A DNA stretch of 64,000 nt from an uncultured Eubacterium sp. (GCA_945946665.1 CAMEWO010000009.1:1-64000), one strand, 5' to 3'; counted from the first letter of the stretch, positions 29,289 through 38,470 are shown. Made by a program: numbers and translations. The notes: a model not told the origin generated them from the sequence alone.

Positions 29289-29357
29289 ACAAGGTGACTA
29301 TTTTAATAATGTCATATATGTGAGAATATCCTTGTAAATTTATTTTTTACAAAGGAG
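29289..29357 (+). promoter_or_regulatory. leader with mutually exclusive pairings around the ribosome site
   Basis: CCTTGT (29330-29335) can pair with ACAAGG upstream (29289-29294). The overlapping CCTTGTAAA (29330-29338) can instead pair, with one bulge, with TTTACAAAGG (29346-29355), which hides the AAAGGAG ribosome site of the ECF gene. Two competing folds of this kind are what a translational riboswitch or thermoswitch looks like. No known riboswitch class was recognised. Confidence 0.3.
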
Positions 29358-29369
29358 TTTGAAAAGGAA

Positions 29370-29954
29370 ATGAAAGACAACAGTAACAAAATCAAAGTTC
29401 TGGCACAGGCTGCGTTATGTGCCGCACTGTGTTATGTAGGTGCAACATTTATTAAGATTGATATTCCGGTTGGAACAGAGAGTACCATGTTCCATTTTGG
29501 TAATACATTCTGCGTACTTGCCGCTTTACTTGTTGGTGGTGTATGGGGTGGACTTGCAGGCGCTGTGGGAATGACAATCAGTGATTTGACAACAAGATAT
29601 GTTACAAGCGCACCTAAGACATTTGTATTAAAGTTATGTATTGGTTTAATAGTAGGTCTTGTGGCTCATAAGGGCTTCAAACTGTCAAAGGAACACTCAA
29701 AGAAATATACAGTTGTTGCAACCGTTGTTTCTTCTGCAGCAGGTATGATATTCAACATATTTGCAGACCCAATTGTAGGATACTTCTACAAGACATATAT
29801 TCTTGGGGTTCCACAGGATCTGTCAAAGGCACTGGCAAAGATTGGTGCGCTTACAACATCAGTTAATGCAATTATAGCAGTTATTTTCGCTTCTGTTATA
29901 TATCTTATCTTAAGACCAATATTAAAGAAGAGTGGATTATTAAGAGAACTGTAA
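29370..29954 (+). CDS. ECF transporter S component (substrate-binding membrane subunit)
   Basis: 194 residues with five to six hydrophobic segments. The N-terminus has the ALCAALCYVGATFIKIDIPVG pattern and the GGVWGGLAGAVGMTISD stretch of ECF S components. It captures a vitamin or similar solute and works with a shared EcfT-EcfA1-EcfA2 module that is encoded elsewhere (none in this window). Substrate unknown. ATG at 29370 with AAAGGAG 12 bases upstream. Confidence 0.8.
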   Translation: MKDNSNKIKVLAQAALCAALCYVGATFIKIDIPVGTESTMFHFGNTFCVLAALLVGGVWGGLAGAVGMTISDLTTRYVTSAPKTFVLKLCIGLIVGLVAHKGFKLSKEHSKKYTVVATVVSSAAGMIFNIFADPIVGYFYKTYILGVPQDLSKALAKIGALTTSVNAIIAVIFASVIYLILRPILKKSGLLREL

Positions 29955-30001
29955 TTCTTTAGTGCAGATTTAATTTTTGCACTGACTATTAAAAAACATA
30001 T

Positions 30002-30041
30002 ATCCGGCGGTATGGTAGGTATATCATATTGCCGGATTTTT
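30002..30041 (+). terminator. Rho-independent terminator after the ECF gene
   Basis: ATCCGGC (30002-30008) pairs with GCCGGAT (30031-30037); GGTATG/CATATT extends the stem inward with G-U pairs. A run of five Ts follows. Confidence 0.75.
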
Positions 30042-30172
30042 GCTTTTGGGTACATGCATTTTTCATAATTATATGGTAAAATTGGCATAAATGTGTAAGT
30101 AACGTGAATTTGCATAATATAAAGAAAATATGCTGTTATTGCATTGTTATATTAGCTGCTGGGAGGATTGGG

Positions 30173-31906
30173 ATGCTTAAATATCTGAAAAAATATTGGT
30201 TCTTTGCTCTGCTTGCCCCTGTTTTCATGATGGGAGAGGTTTTTATGGACCTGGTTCAGCCAAGGCTTATGAGTGTTATTATTGATGAAGGAGTTCTGGG
30301 AATTAATAATAACAATATTGGTGATATGGGAATCGTGATAAACACTGGAGTGAAGATGATTCTTCTTGTTGCTGTAGGCGGATTGTGCGGAATCCTTTCA
30401 GGAGTTTTTGCCCACCTGTGTGCCCAGAATTTTGGTAATGATTTAAGAAAAGATGCATTTAAGAAAATAATGTCTTTTTCATTTTCACAGACAGACCAGT
30501 TTTCAACAGGTTCATTAATTACAAGGGTGACTAATGATATTACACAGCTTCAGAATCTTGTTTTACACAGCATAAGAGGTTATGTGAGAACTTCCCTGCT
30601 TTTTATCGGTGGTATTGTGTGTATGGTATCACTTGATATGTCATTTGGTATTGTAATTGCCTGTGCATTGCCATTTGTGCTTTTTTGCGTTGTTTTTTTC
30701 ATTTCAAAGGCTAATCCCATGTTTACTTTACTTCAGAAGAAGCTTGATAAGGTAAACAATGTCATGCAGGAAAATGTATCAGGAGCCAGAGTAGTAAAGG
30801 CTTATGTAAAGGAAAGCTATGAGACTAAGCGTTTCGGAAAAGCTAATGACGAACTTGTTGATACACAGTTAAGAGTTCTTATCATTCTTTCCTATATGAC
30901 ACCTATTATGAATATTATTCTTAATATATCTGTTGTAGCAGTCATTAAAATCGGTTCAATCCAGGTTGCAGCAGGCGCTGTGACTCCAGGTAATGTCATG
31001 GCTGCAATTACATATGTGACCCAGGTATTAAATGCTGTTATGAGAATGACAATGATATTCCAGACAATGTCAAGAGGTATCGCTTCTGGGAAGAGAGTTA
31101 TGGAAGTTGTTAAATGTGAGCCTTTAATTAAGGATGGAAGCTTTGACAAAGAAACTGCTGTGAAGGGTAAAGTTGAATTTAAGAATGTTTCATTTGCTTA
31201 TCCGGGAATGGGAGATGACAGAATTATTGATAATTTCTCCCTTACAATTAATCCGGGAGAGACCATAGGAATACTTGGCTCAACAGGATGTGGAAAAACA
31301 AGTCTGGTAAGTCTTATTCCGAGATTTTTTGATGTTACGGAGGGGCAGGTTCTGGTAGATGATGTGGATGTAAGAGATTATAAGCTGTCAGTGTTACGGG
31401 ATAAGATATCAGTTGCACTTCAGAAGAGCGAGGTGTTCTCAGATACTTTCAGGGGGAATATTGCCTGGGGTAATGAGATGCTGTCTGATGAAGACATAAA
31501 CAGGGCAGCGGATATAGCCCAGGCATCAGAATTTATTAATAATAAACCGGATGGCATGGATACCCTGTTAAACCAGGGCGGTACCAGCCTTTCGGGAGGG
31601 CAGAAACAGCGTGTTGCCATAGCAAGAGCTGTTTTGAAACATGGTGAGATTATGATTCTTGATGATGCAACCAGTGCCCTGGATCTTAGGACTGAAGCAG
31701 CATTTTACAATGAACTGGGCAAGGATCATGGCAGTGCAACCAAGATTATAATTGCACAAAGAATTGCTTCTATTCAGAATGCTGACAGGATTGCTGTCAT
31801 TGAAAATGGAACTCTGGCAGCACTTGGCACCCATGAAGAATTGCTTGAAAACAGCAGTATATACAGGGATATATATGAATCACAGCAGAAGAGTGCTAAA
31901 GCATAA
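30173..31906 (+). CDS. heterodimeric ABC exporter, half-transporter with degenerate ATP site
   Basis: About 577 residues: six-helix membrane domain (1-300) and an ATPase domain with Walker A GSTGCGKTS, signature LSGGQKQR, Walker B MILDDATSALD. The catalytic Glu after Walker B is Asp and the H-loop His is Gln (IIAQRIASI), the hallmarks of the non-hydrolysing site in asymmetric exporters. The ATG at 30173 follows GGGAGG; an upstream in-frame ATG at 30104 would add 23 residues without a ribosome site. Partner of the next gene. Substrate unknown, probably a drug or lipid-like compound. Confidence 0.9.
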   Translation: MLKYLKKYWFFALLAPVFMMGEVFMDLVQPRLMSVIIDEGVLGINNNNIGDMGIVINTGVKMILLVAVGGLCGILSGVFAHLCAQNFGNDLRKDAFKKIMSFSFSQTDQFSTGSLITRVTNDITQLQNLVLHSIRGYVRTSLLFIGGIVCMVSLDMSFGIVIACALPFVLFCVVFFISKANPMFTLLQKKLDKVNNVMQENVSGARVVKAYVKESYETKRFGKANDELVDTQLRVLIILSYMTPIMNIILNISVVAVIKIGSIQVAAGAVTPGNVMAAITYVTQVLNAVMRMTMIFQTMSRGIASGKRVMEVVKCEPLIKDGSFDKETAVKGKVEFKNVSFAYPGMGDDRIIDNFSLTINPGETIGILGSTGCGKTSLVSLIPRFFDVTEGQVLVDDVDVRDYKLSVLRDKISVALQKSEVFSDTFRGNIAWGNEMLSDEDINRAADIAQASEFINNKPDGMDTLLNQGGTSLSGGQKQRVAIARAVLKHGEIMILDDATSALDLRTEAAFYNELGKDHGSATKIIIAQRIASIQNADRIAVIENGTLAALGTHEELLENSSIYRDIYESQQKSAKA

Positions 31907-31938
31907 GTAAAATATGAGGAAAGGAGGGCAGAATTGTT

Positions 31939-33768
31939 ATGGAACAAAAGGCAAGTGGAAACCAGGTTCAACTGAATAACTATAAAATACCTGGAATGCG
32001 TGGACCCCGAAACCGTGGAAGAGAAGTTGAAAAGCCTAAAGAAGGAAGAAAAACATTAAGAAGGCTTCTCACATATTTTGGCAAAGAGCTGAAGATGATG
32101 ATAGCTCTTCTTGCAGCAGTTCTTATAATCGTTATATGTTCAGTGTACGCTCCCAGATTACAGAGCAATGCCATTGACTATATTGCAGCAGGGCAGTTTT
32201 CAATGCTTACACCTGTGCTTCTTACCATGATAGGCTTATATCTGGTTAACAGCGTATGTACATTTATTCAGACAAGGTTCAGTGCCATTTTAAGCCAGCG
32301 TGTGGTTAAGAAAATGAGACAGGATCTTTTCCAGTCCATTGTTAATCTTCCTATTAAGTACCTTGACAGTCATCCTCATGGTGACATTATGAGCCGAATG
32401 ACTAATGATGTGGAAAATATATCTAATACAGTTTCACAGTCTCTGTCATCTCTTTTTTCAGGAATTCTTACAATCATTGGAACGGTGATAATGATGTTTG
32501 CACTGTGTCCTCAGCTGGCAATTCTGTCATGTACCACAGTTATTCTTACTGTTCTTGCCACCAAAGGATTATCAGCTGCCATGAGAAAATTCTACAGGAA
32601 ACGTCAGGAACTTCTTGGAGCCCTGAATTCCCAGGTGGAAGAAATGGTAACAGGATACAAGACTGTTGTGGCATATAACAGACAGGAGAAAGTGTGTACC
32701 GAGTTCGACAAGACTTCCGATGAACTTACCAAAGTGGGAATAATAGCAGAGATTCTTGGTGGTTCCATGGGGCCTGTAATGAATGTTATCAACAATGTAG
32801 GATTTGTAATAATAGCCGCATTTGGTGGATATTTTGCAGTTAAAGGAATAGTGTCAATCGGAACCATATCTGCATTTATTGTATATGCAAAACAATTTGG
32901 CCGTCCAATAGATGAAATTGCGCAGATATATGGACAGATTCAGACAGCTATCGCAGGTGCAGAGCGTGTATTTGCCATTATGGACCATGAGAGCGAGGAT
33001 AAATCGGGAGATAAGCTGATTACAAGTAATTCCCCTGTTATAACATTTAAAAATGTTAATTTCTCATATCAGGAGGGCAAACAGGTTCTGTATGATTTTA
33101 ACCTTGAGGTAAAAGGCGGACAGAAGGTTGCCCTGGTAGGTGCTACAGGTTCCGGAAAAACTACAGTAGTCAATCTTCTTATAAGATTTTACAATATTGA
33201 CAGTGGAGAAATTCTTATTGATGGCGTAAATATTAAGGATATTGACATTGCCGATTTAAGAAAGAATACTGCCATAGTCCTTCAGGATACAGTACTTTTT
33301 GCTGATACCATAAGAAATAATCTTCTCTATTCCAATGAGAATGTCACAGAGGAGGAGATGGTTGAGGCGACAAAGATGAGTAACTGTGATTCCATGATTA
33401 GAAAAATGCCTGAAAAGTACGATTCTATGCTGTCAGCCTCAGGACAGAATATATCCCAGGGTCAGAGACAGCTGTTATCGATAGCCAGAGCATTCCTTGC
33501 CCATCCCAAGATTCTTATTCTTGACGAGGCAACCTCAAGCGTTGATACAAGAACAGAGAAGAAGATTCAGGATGCCATGGTAAATCTTATGAAGAACAGA
33601 ACCAGCCTTATCATCGCCCACAGACTGTCCACAATCCAGGATGCAGACTGCATCGTTGTTATGGATCAGGGTAAGATAGTAGAGATGGGAAATCATGATG
33701 AGCTGATAACCAGAAAAGGCCGCTATTACAATCTATACATGACCCAGTTCGCCGGCCAGGAAACCTAA
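31939..33768 (+). CDS. heterodimeric ABC exporter, half-transporter with canonical catalytic residues
   Basis: 609 residues. A charged N-terminal extension (about 45 residues, GMRGPRNRGREVEKPKEGRK) precedes the six-helix domain and an ATPase domain with GATGSGKTT, ILDEATSSVD (catalytic Glu present) and AHRLSTIQ (His present). Its signature is ISQGQRQ instead of LSGGQ, so the partner supplies the canonical signature to the active site. Thirty-two bases after the first half gene with AAAGGAGGG. Together they form one exporter. Confidence 0.9.
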   Translation: MEQKASGNQVQLNNYKIPGMRGPRNRGREVEKPKEGRKTLRRLLTYFGKELKMMIALLAAVLIIVICSVYAPRLQSNAIDYIAAGQFSMLTPVLLTMIGLYLVNSVCTFIQTRFSAILSQRVVKKMRQDLFQSIVNLPIKYLDSHPHGDIMSRMTNDVENISNTVSQSLSSLFSGILTIIGTVIMMFALCPQLAILSCTTVILTVLATKGLSAAMRKFYRKRQELLGALNSQVEEMVTGYKTVVAYNRQEKVCTEFDKTSDELTKVGIIAEILGGSMGPVMNVINNVGFVIIAAFGGYFAVKGIVSIGTISAFIVYAKQFGRPIDEIAQIYGQIQTAIAGAERVFAIMDHESEDKSGDKLITSNSPVITFKNVNFSYQEGKQVLYDFNLEVKGGQKVALVGATGSGKTTVVNLLIRFYNIDSGEILIDGVNIKDIDIADLRKNTAIVLQDTVLFADTIRNNLLYSNENVTEEEMVEATKMSNCDSMIRKMPEKYDSMLSASGQNISQGQRQLLSIARAFLAHPKILILDEATSSVDTRTEKKIQDAMVNLMKNRTSLIIAHRLSTIQDADCIVVMDQGKIVEMGNHDELITRKGRYYNLYMTQFAGQET

Positions 33769-33784
33769 TCCAAACATATGTTTT

Positions 33785-33797
33785 TGAACTGAGTTCA
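33785..33797. promoter_or_regulatory. isolated copy of the par-region palindrome TGAACTGAGTTCA
   Basis: A 13-bp palindrome identical to those upstream of parA at 57951 and 58301, here 17 bases after the stop of the ABC exporter and 24 kb away from parA. Could be a remote ParB site. Confidence 0.45.
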
Positions 33798-33910
33798 CAA
33801 ATTTTTATAATATAATTCGTCAATAATTCTCCATGCCGCCACCTTTGGCCGGCGGCATATATTATTGTAAGAAAAGTCTTCACTCTCCACCACCCTCCTT
33901 ATCCCATATG

Positions 33911-34175
33911 CAGCCTCCTAAAGAGAGATAATGTCTGCTCATGTGGTTTCCCGGAGGAAAACCATATATTCTTAAAGCCTTGGCACGAAATAACCAGACG
34001 GATATAAACTACAGTAGGGCAAGTGGAAACATTTAGATTCTCTTCGTCGTTTCCATTTGCCCTACTGTAGTTTATATCCGTCGTCCGTTTAATCAGTACC
34101 AGACTATCCTCAATATGCCAGTTTTCCTCCGGTAAGCCAACATCTAACGCCTTATCCCTCTTTAGGCAGGCTCTG
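33911..34175. repeat. large imperfect inverted repeat with a near-perfect 34-bp inner stem
   Basis: The inner arms at 33997-34030 and 34049-34082 are complementary at 33 of 34 positions around an 18-base loop. Outside that the arms continue with roughly 70% complementarity for about 85 more bases on each side (CCGGAGGAAAAC at 33951-33962 opposite GTTTTCCTCCGG at 34121-34132; CCTAAAGAG blocks at both ends). The right arm includes the last codons and stop of the GltD-like gene. It lies between two convergent genes and could stop transcription from both sides. The arms look like an inverted duplication rather than an ordinary terminator. Confidence 0.75.
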
Positions 34176-35384
34176 CATATACTCATGCATTGATTCCGCC
34201 ACAATCTTACTATGTGCCACAGCCTCTACAACAGTTCTTGCTCCATAGATTACATCACCAGATGCAAATATGCCTGGTCTTGAGGTATGGCCTGTCTCAT
34301 CAGCTTCAAGGAGTCCTCTGTTGTTTGCCTTAAGACCGTCAGTTGAATTAACAATACGGTTCATTGGTCCCTGGCTGATAGAAATAATTACACTGTCGGC
34401 AGGATAGAGAGTATTAGAATTCTCAACCTCAGTAAATGAGCCATCGTCATTCTCAATCACATCGCAGAAGATAACACCATCATCAGTAATTTCTACAGGT
34501 TTCTTGTTATACTCAAAACGTACACCCTCAAGCTGGGCATAGCTGAACTCATAATGGCTTGCAGCAACTTCCTTTGTGATAGAGAAACAGGTAATATTAC
34601 GTGATCCCTTTCGCATGGCAGTTCTTGCAACATCCATAGCTGCATTTCCAGCACCGATTACTATAACATTCTCTCCCAGACGGTAGCTGTCAGGGTTATT
34701 CAGGTAATTAATTCCAAAGTGTACATTGCCGAATGTTTCACCTTTGATATGTAAGGAATTAGGTTTCCAAACTCCAGTTCCAACGAAAATTGCCTTGTAT
34801 CCGTCACGGAAAAGGTCATCAATGCCAATGGCACCGCCAATTAATGTATTAGGACGGATTTTAATTCCCTTTAATTCCAGATGTCTGTACTGAATATCAT
34901 CAAGAACACTTTTTGGGAGTCTGAATTCAGGAATACCATATCTTAAAACTCCGCCAATCTTATCCTTGCCTTCAAAAATAGTTACATTATAACCGTATCT
35001 TTGAAGAATAATTGCAATGGTAAGTCCGGCAGGTCCTGAACCGATAATTGCTACCTTCATTCCGTTAGAAGGAGCAGGGCCAGCAGTCATCTGTGATGCA
35101 AATGTAGTAGAAATATAATTCTCAATTGTGGAAAAATGAACGGGTGCACCCTTCTTGCCCATAACACAGTGTCCTTCACACTGCTTTTCATGGTTACATA
35201 CCAGGCTGCACACTGTTGTCAGAGGATTGTTCTCAAAAAGCATCTTTCCGGCCTCATTAAGTTTATTCTCTTTCAGAAGTCTGATTACAACCGGAATGTT
35301 TGTGCTTATGGGACAACCCTTCTGGCACTGGGGTACCTTGCACTGTAAACATCTGTTAGCTTCATCCATTACATGTAATGCCAT
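34152..35384 (-). CDS. NAD(P)-dependent flavoprotein, GltD/NfnB-type (glutamate synthase small-subunit-like)
   Basis: 410 residues. N-terminal Cys-rich domain (CLQCKVPQCQKGCP, then CSLVCNHEKQCEGHC) holding Fe-S clusters, then an FAD site (AIIGSGPAGLTIAIILQRYG) and an NAD(P)H site (VIGAGNAAMDVARTAMRKGS). The family moves electrons from NADPH to a partner. No GltB, NfnA or dihydropyrimidine dehydrogenase partner is adjacent, so the reaction is open; stand-alone relatives occur in Clostridia. ATAGGAGA precedes the ATG. The gene end lies inside the inverted repeat. Confidence 0.85.
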   Translation of the reverse strand: MALHVMDEANRCLQCKVPQCQKGCPISTNIPVVIRLLKENKLNEAGKMLFENNPLTTVCSLVCNHEKQCEGHCVMGKKGAPVHFSTIENYISTTFASQMTAGPAPSNGMKVAIIGSGPAGLTIAIILQRYGYNVTIFEGKDKIGGVLRYGIPEFRLPKSVLDDIQYRHLELKGIKIRPNTLIGGAIGIDDLFRDGYKAIFVGTGVWKPNSLHIKGETFGNVHFGINYLNNPDSYRLGENVIVIGAGNAAMDVARTAMRKGSRNITCFSITKEVAASHYEFSYAQLEGVRFEYNKKPVEITDDGVIFCDVIENDDGSFTEVENSNTLYPADSVIISISQGPMNRIVNSTDGLKANNRGLLEADETGHTSRPGIFASGDVIYGARTVVEAVAHSKIVAESMHEYMQSLPKEG

Positions 35385-35553
35385 ATTGAATCTCCTATCT
35401 AAAAAATTATATTAATTAATACTTCGTTGAATATATATTTATTATATTCTATTCTTGTCCCATTTACAACTTGACTTGTGATTTTTTCAATGATAGAATT
35501 TCATTTTAATGAGGGAATAGTTTATAAATAATTTGAAAAGGTAGGAATAATTT

Positions 35554-36543
35554 ATGCAGGCTTTTTTGTATGTAGTGCTTCTTTTATTTGGGTTTGTTCT
35601 TCTTATAAAAGGTGCAGACTGGTTTGTTGATGGTGCTGCTGCGCTGGCGAAGAAACTTAAAGTTCCGGGAGTTATTATCGGACTTACAGTTGTGGCTATG
35701 GGAACAAGTGCTCCAGAGCTGGCTGTAAGTGTTACATCAGCTATTTCACATTCTAATGGACTGTGTCTTGGTAACGTAATTGGTTCTAATCTGTTTAACC
35801 TTCTGGTAGTGCTTGGTGCCTGTGCAGTTATTTCTCCAATTTCAGTGGAGAAGGGAATCCTTACAAGAGACTTTCCATTTTCTCTTGTAACGACAATGCT
35901 TGTGGCTGTATTTGCCGGATTAGGATTTATCTTTTCAGGAAATATAAAGAATGCAGACATGACAACACAGACAGGAACACTTACAAGAACTAATGGAATA
36001 ATTCTTCTAGTGTTCTTTGCATTATATCTTGCTGTTACAGTTATTGTTGCCATTAAGAACAGAGAAGAGGGAGAGGATATTGAATCACTGCCTTTATGGA
36101 AAAGCCTTCTCTATCTTGGTGTAGGAATTGCCTGTATCGTAATAGGAGGCAATCTTGTTGTAGACAATGCAAAGCAGATTGCATACCTGCTTGGAATGTC
36201 AGAAACACTGGTAGGACTTACCATTGTTGCTATTGGTACATCTCTTCCAGAACTCGTTACTTCGGTTGTTGCGTCAAGAAAAGGGCAGAATGGCATGGCT
36301 GTTGGTAATGTAGTTGGTTCCAATATATTCAACCTTCTTCTCATTATTGGTGTATCATGTGTTATCAATCCAATTGGTATTGCATTTGAATCAATAATAG
36401 ATATGGTGTGTCTGCTTGTTGCCAGTGTTATGTCTTATATTTTCTGTATTACAGGTAAGAAGGTATGCAGGTCAGAGGGAGCGGTTATGGTTGTCTGTTA
36501 TGTGGCATACACAGGATATGCCATAGCAAGGGCTATGTTCTGA
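35554..36543 (+). CDS. calcium/sodium antiporter (CaCA family)
   Basis: 329 residues, ten or so membrane helices. The two alpha repeats are clear: MGTSAPELAVSVTSA with GNVIGSNLFNLLVVLG in the first half, and IGTSLPELVTSVVAS with GNVVGSNIFNLLLIIG in the second. Exports Ca2+ (or a related cation) in exchange for Na+/H+ across the plasma membrane. Twenty-six bases before the next gene. Confidence 0.93.
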   Translation: MQAFLYVVLLLFGFVLLIKGADWFVDGAAALAKKLKVPGVIIGLTVVAMGTSAPELAVSVTSAISHSNGLCLGNVIGSNLFNLLVVLGACAVISPISVEKGILTRDFPFSLVTTMLVAVFAGLGFIFSGNIKNADMTTQTGTLTRTNGIILLVFFALYLAVTVIVAIKNREEGEDIESLPLWKSLLYLGVGIACIVIGGNLVVDNAKQIAYLLGMSETLVGLTIVAIGTSLPELVTSVVASRKGQNGMAVGNVVGSNIFNLLLIIGVSCVINPIGIAFESIIDMVCLLVASVMSYIFCITGKKVCRSEGAVMVVCYVAYTGYAIARAMF

Positions 36544-36569
36544 TAAAGGGTTAGTTTATAGAATCGAGG

Positions 36570-37133
36570 ATGGGTATGGATTTAGATACTTTAATTCATA
36601 ATTTTAAAGGTCATTTAAATACAATCAATAACCACAAAAGAATGGTAATGGAGTACTGTTTCAGGGTGGGCTTATATAAGCAGGGACTTCTTCATGATCT
36701 CTCCAAGTATTCTCCACAGGAATTTATTCCGGGAGTGATATATTACCAGGGAGACAGAAGCCCTAATAATGCACAGCGGGAAGCATTGGGATATTCTGAT
36801 GCTTGGCTTCACCATAAGGGACATAATAAGCATCATTATGAGTACTGGATTGATTATCCCACTAATAAAGATGCGGGGCTTGTTGGTATGAAGATGCCTG
36901 TAAAGTATGTTGTTGAAATGTTCTGTGACAGAGTTGCCGCCAGCAGGAATTATAACAAAGAAAAGTATACAGATGCAGATGCCCTTAATTATTATCTTAA
37001 AGGGAAAGGGCACTATGTAATCCACCCGGATACAGACAGACTTCTGCACAAGCTGTTAAAGATGCTTGCAGAACATGGGGAAGATTATACATTTACCTAT
37101 ATAAGAAGACATGTTCTTCACAGACCATATTAA
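36570..37133 (+). CDS. DUF5662-like protein, His-rich (possible HD-type metal site)
   Basis: 187 residues, soluble. Conserved-looking GLLHDLSKYSPQEF and HHKGHNKHHYEYW suggest a metal site made of His and Asp, reminiscent of HD-domain enzymes. I recall this as DUF5662; the reaction is not known. RBS is weak (GAGGATGG). It sits between the antiporter and a methyltransferase, all close together, so probably one transcription unit. Confidence 0.7.
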   Translation: MGMDLDTLIHNFKGHLNTINNHKRMVMEYCFRVGLYKQGLLHDLSKYSPQEFIPGVIYYQGDRSPNNAQREALGYSDAWLHHKGHNKHHYEYWIDYPTNKDAGLVGMKMPVKYVVEMFCDRVAASRNYNKEKYTDADALNYYLKGKGHYVIHPDTDRLLHKLLKMLAEHGEDYTFTYIRRHVLHRPY

Positions 37134-37151
37134 TATCATATGAGGTGAATA

Positions 37152-37946
37152 TTGAACGAAATAGAGCAGTATTACAACAAGTTTAATGAAGATAAAAGAC
37201 TTTTATCAAGACATGGAAGAGTTGAGTTCTATGTGACTTACACCTATATCCAGAGACACCTGTCAGCTGTTCTTGATGAGAGAAAATGTGCCAAAAGTGA
37301 TATTAAGATTATGGATATAGGCGCAGGAACAGGCGCATACTGTATTCCTCTGGCAGATGAGGGCTACACTGTGAGTGCAGTTGAGATGGTAAAGCATAAC
37401 CTTGGAATATTGAAGAAGAAGACAAAGCTGGTTGATGCAAGGCAGGGTAACGCCTGTAATATGAAAAAATATGCTGACGACACATTTGATGTAACTCTTT
37501 TATTTGGTCCAATGTATCATCTGTTTTCCCATGAGGATAAGATTAAAGCTCTGTCTGAGGCAAAAAGGATTACAAAACCTGGCGGGGTAATATTTGTGGC
37601 TTACGTTATGAATGAGTATGGTGTAATTACTTATTGCTTTAAGGAGCGCCATATCAGGGAAATAATGGAAAATCACAGGCTAACAGAGGATTTTCATACA
37701 GTAAGCCAGGTGGAGAATCTGTATGACTATGTAAGAATAGAGGATATTAATAAGCTGAACCAGCAATGCGGACTGAAAAGGAAGATGATAATTTCCCCGG
37801 ACGGAGCGGCTGATTATATGAGACAGTATCTTAATAAGCTTGATGAAGAGGAGTTTCAGTATTTCCTGGGTTATCAGCTTTCCATCTGTGAAAGACAGGA
37901 TTTAATAGGAGCAGGAGCCCATACAGTTGATATATTAATTAAATAA
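37152..37946 (+). CDS. class I SAM-dependent methyltransferase
   Basis: 264 residues. SAM motif I MDIGAGTGAYCIPLADEGY, acidic residue at the end of strand 2 (VSAVEMV), and motif II DTFDVTLLFGPMYHLF. The start is TTG with GAGGTGA seven bases upstream. Substrate unknown. Followed by a clear terminator. Confidence 0.85.
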   Translation: MNEIEQYYNKFNEDKRLLSRHGRVEFYVTYTYIQRHLSAVLDERKCAKSDIKIMDIGAGTGAYCIPLADEGYTVSAVEMVKHNLGILKKKTKLVDARQGNACNMKKYADDTFDVTLLFGPMYHLFSHEDKIKALSEAKRITKPGGVIFVAYVMNEYGVITYCFKERHIREIMENHRLTEDFHTVSQVENLYDYVRIEDINKLNQQCGLKRKMIISPDGAADYMRQYLNKLDEEEFQYFLGYQLSICERQDLIGAGAHTVDILIK

Positions 37947-37956
37947 ATGCAGTGTC

Positions 37957-37998
37957 AATGCAGCTTTCGCATATTATATAATGTGGAAGCTGCATTTT
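37957..37998 (+). terminator. Rho-independent terminator after the methyltransferase gene
   Basis: AATGCAGCTT (37957-37966) pairs with AAGCTGCATT (37987-37996), with a further CAT/ATG pairing inside; TTTTG follows. Confidence 0.75.
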
Positions 37999-38017
37999 GA
38001 TAAAATGTGATTAATAG

Positions 38018-38045
38018 TTGACATTGATATATTAAATGGTATAAT
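38018..38045 (+). promoter_or_regulatory. promoter of the metal-resistance operon
   Basis: TTGACA (consensus) at 38018-38023, 16-bp spacer, TATAAT (consensus) at 38040-38045. A strong promoter that would need a repressor. Confidence 0.85.
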
Positions 38046-38054
38046 AGAATTAAA

Positions 38055-38076
38055 CATATGAATAATTGTTCATATG
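38055..38076. promoter_or_regulatory. ArsR/SmtB-type operator
   Basis: CATATGAA-N6-TTCATATG, a 22-bp palindrome 10 bases downstream of the -10 box, over the transcription start. It matches the general form of CzrA/SmtB operators (ATATGA...TCATAT). The ArsR protein at 40394-40762 is the obvious ligand; metal would release it. Confidence 0.75.
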
Positions 38077-38173
38077 AAAAGATTTTAAGATAAACAGATT
38101 TTCCCGCAGGGCAAAATCAAAAATCAGAATTGCGGTTTCTTCAGAAAAAAGCGTATGTGGAAGGGAGATTAAT

Positions 38174-38392
38174 ATGAAAAAAACTTATAAAATTGAGGTT
38201 GATTGTGCTAATTGTGCCAATAAGATGGAGGAAGCAGCTAAGAATACAGCTGGTGTAAAGGATGCGTCTGTTAATTTTATGGCTTTGAAGATGGCGGTAG
38301 AATTTGAGGATGGCGCAGATTATAAGGCTGTTATGGAGCAGGTGCTTAAAAACTGTAAGAAAGTTGAAGATGACTGCGAGATTTATTTTTAA
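38174..38392 (+). CDS. heavy-metal-associated (HMA) domain protein
   Basis: 72 residues, a single ferredoxin-like HMA domain with the metal site CANCA (C-x2-C) near residue 14. It would carry a soft or transition metal ion to the ATPase encoded next; that ATPase has no HMA domain of its own. GGAAGGGAG precedes the ATG. First gene of the operon. Confidence 0.88.
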   Translation: MKKTYKIEVDCANCANKMEEAAKNTAGVKDASVNFMALKMAVEFEDGADYKAVMEQVLKNCKKVEDDCEIYF

Positions 38393-38470
38393 TATTGGTA
38401 AAACTGAAATTAGTAATAGGAAATTCAGGTCTTAATTAGATTTGGAATCTTTAGTTGGAGGAGATTTTCA

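Noticed and set aside
33899-34204. 101-residue minus-strand frame across the inverted repeat
   Set aside because: Overlaps the flavoprotein gene's end in another frame and consists mostly of the two repeat arms.
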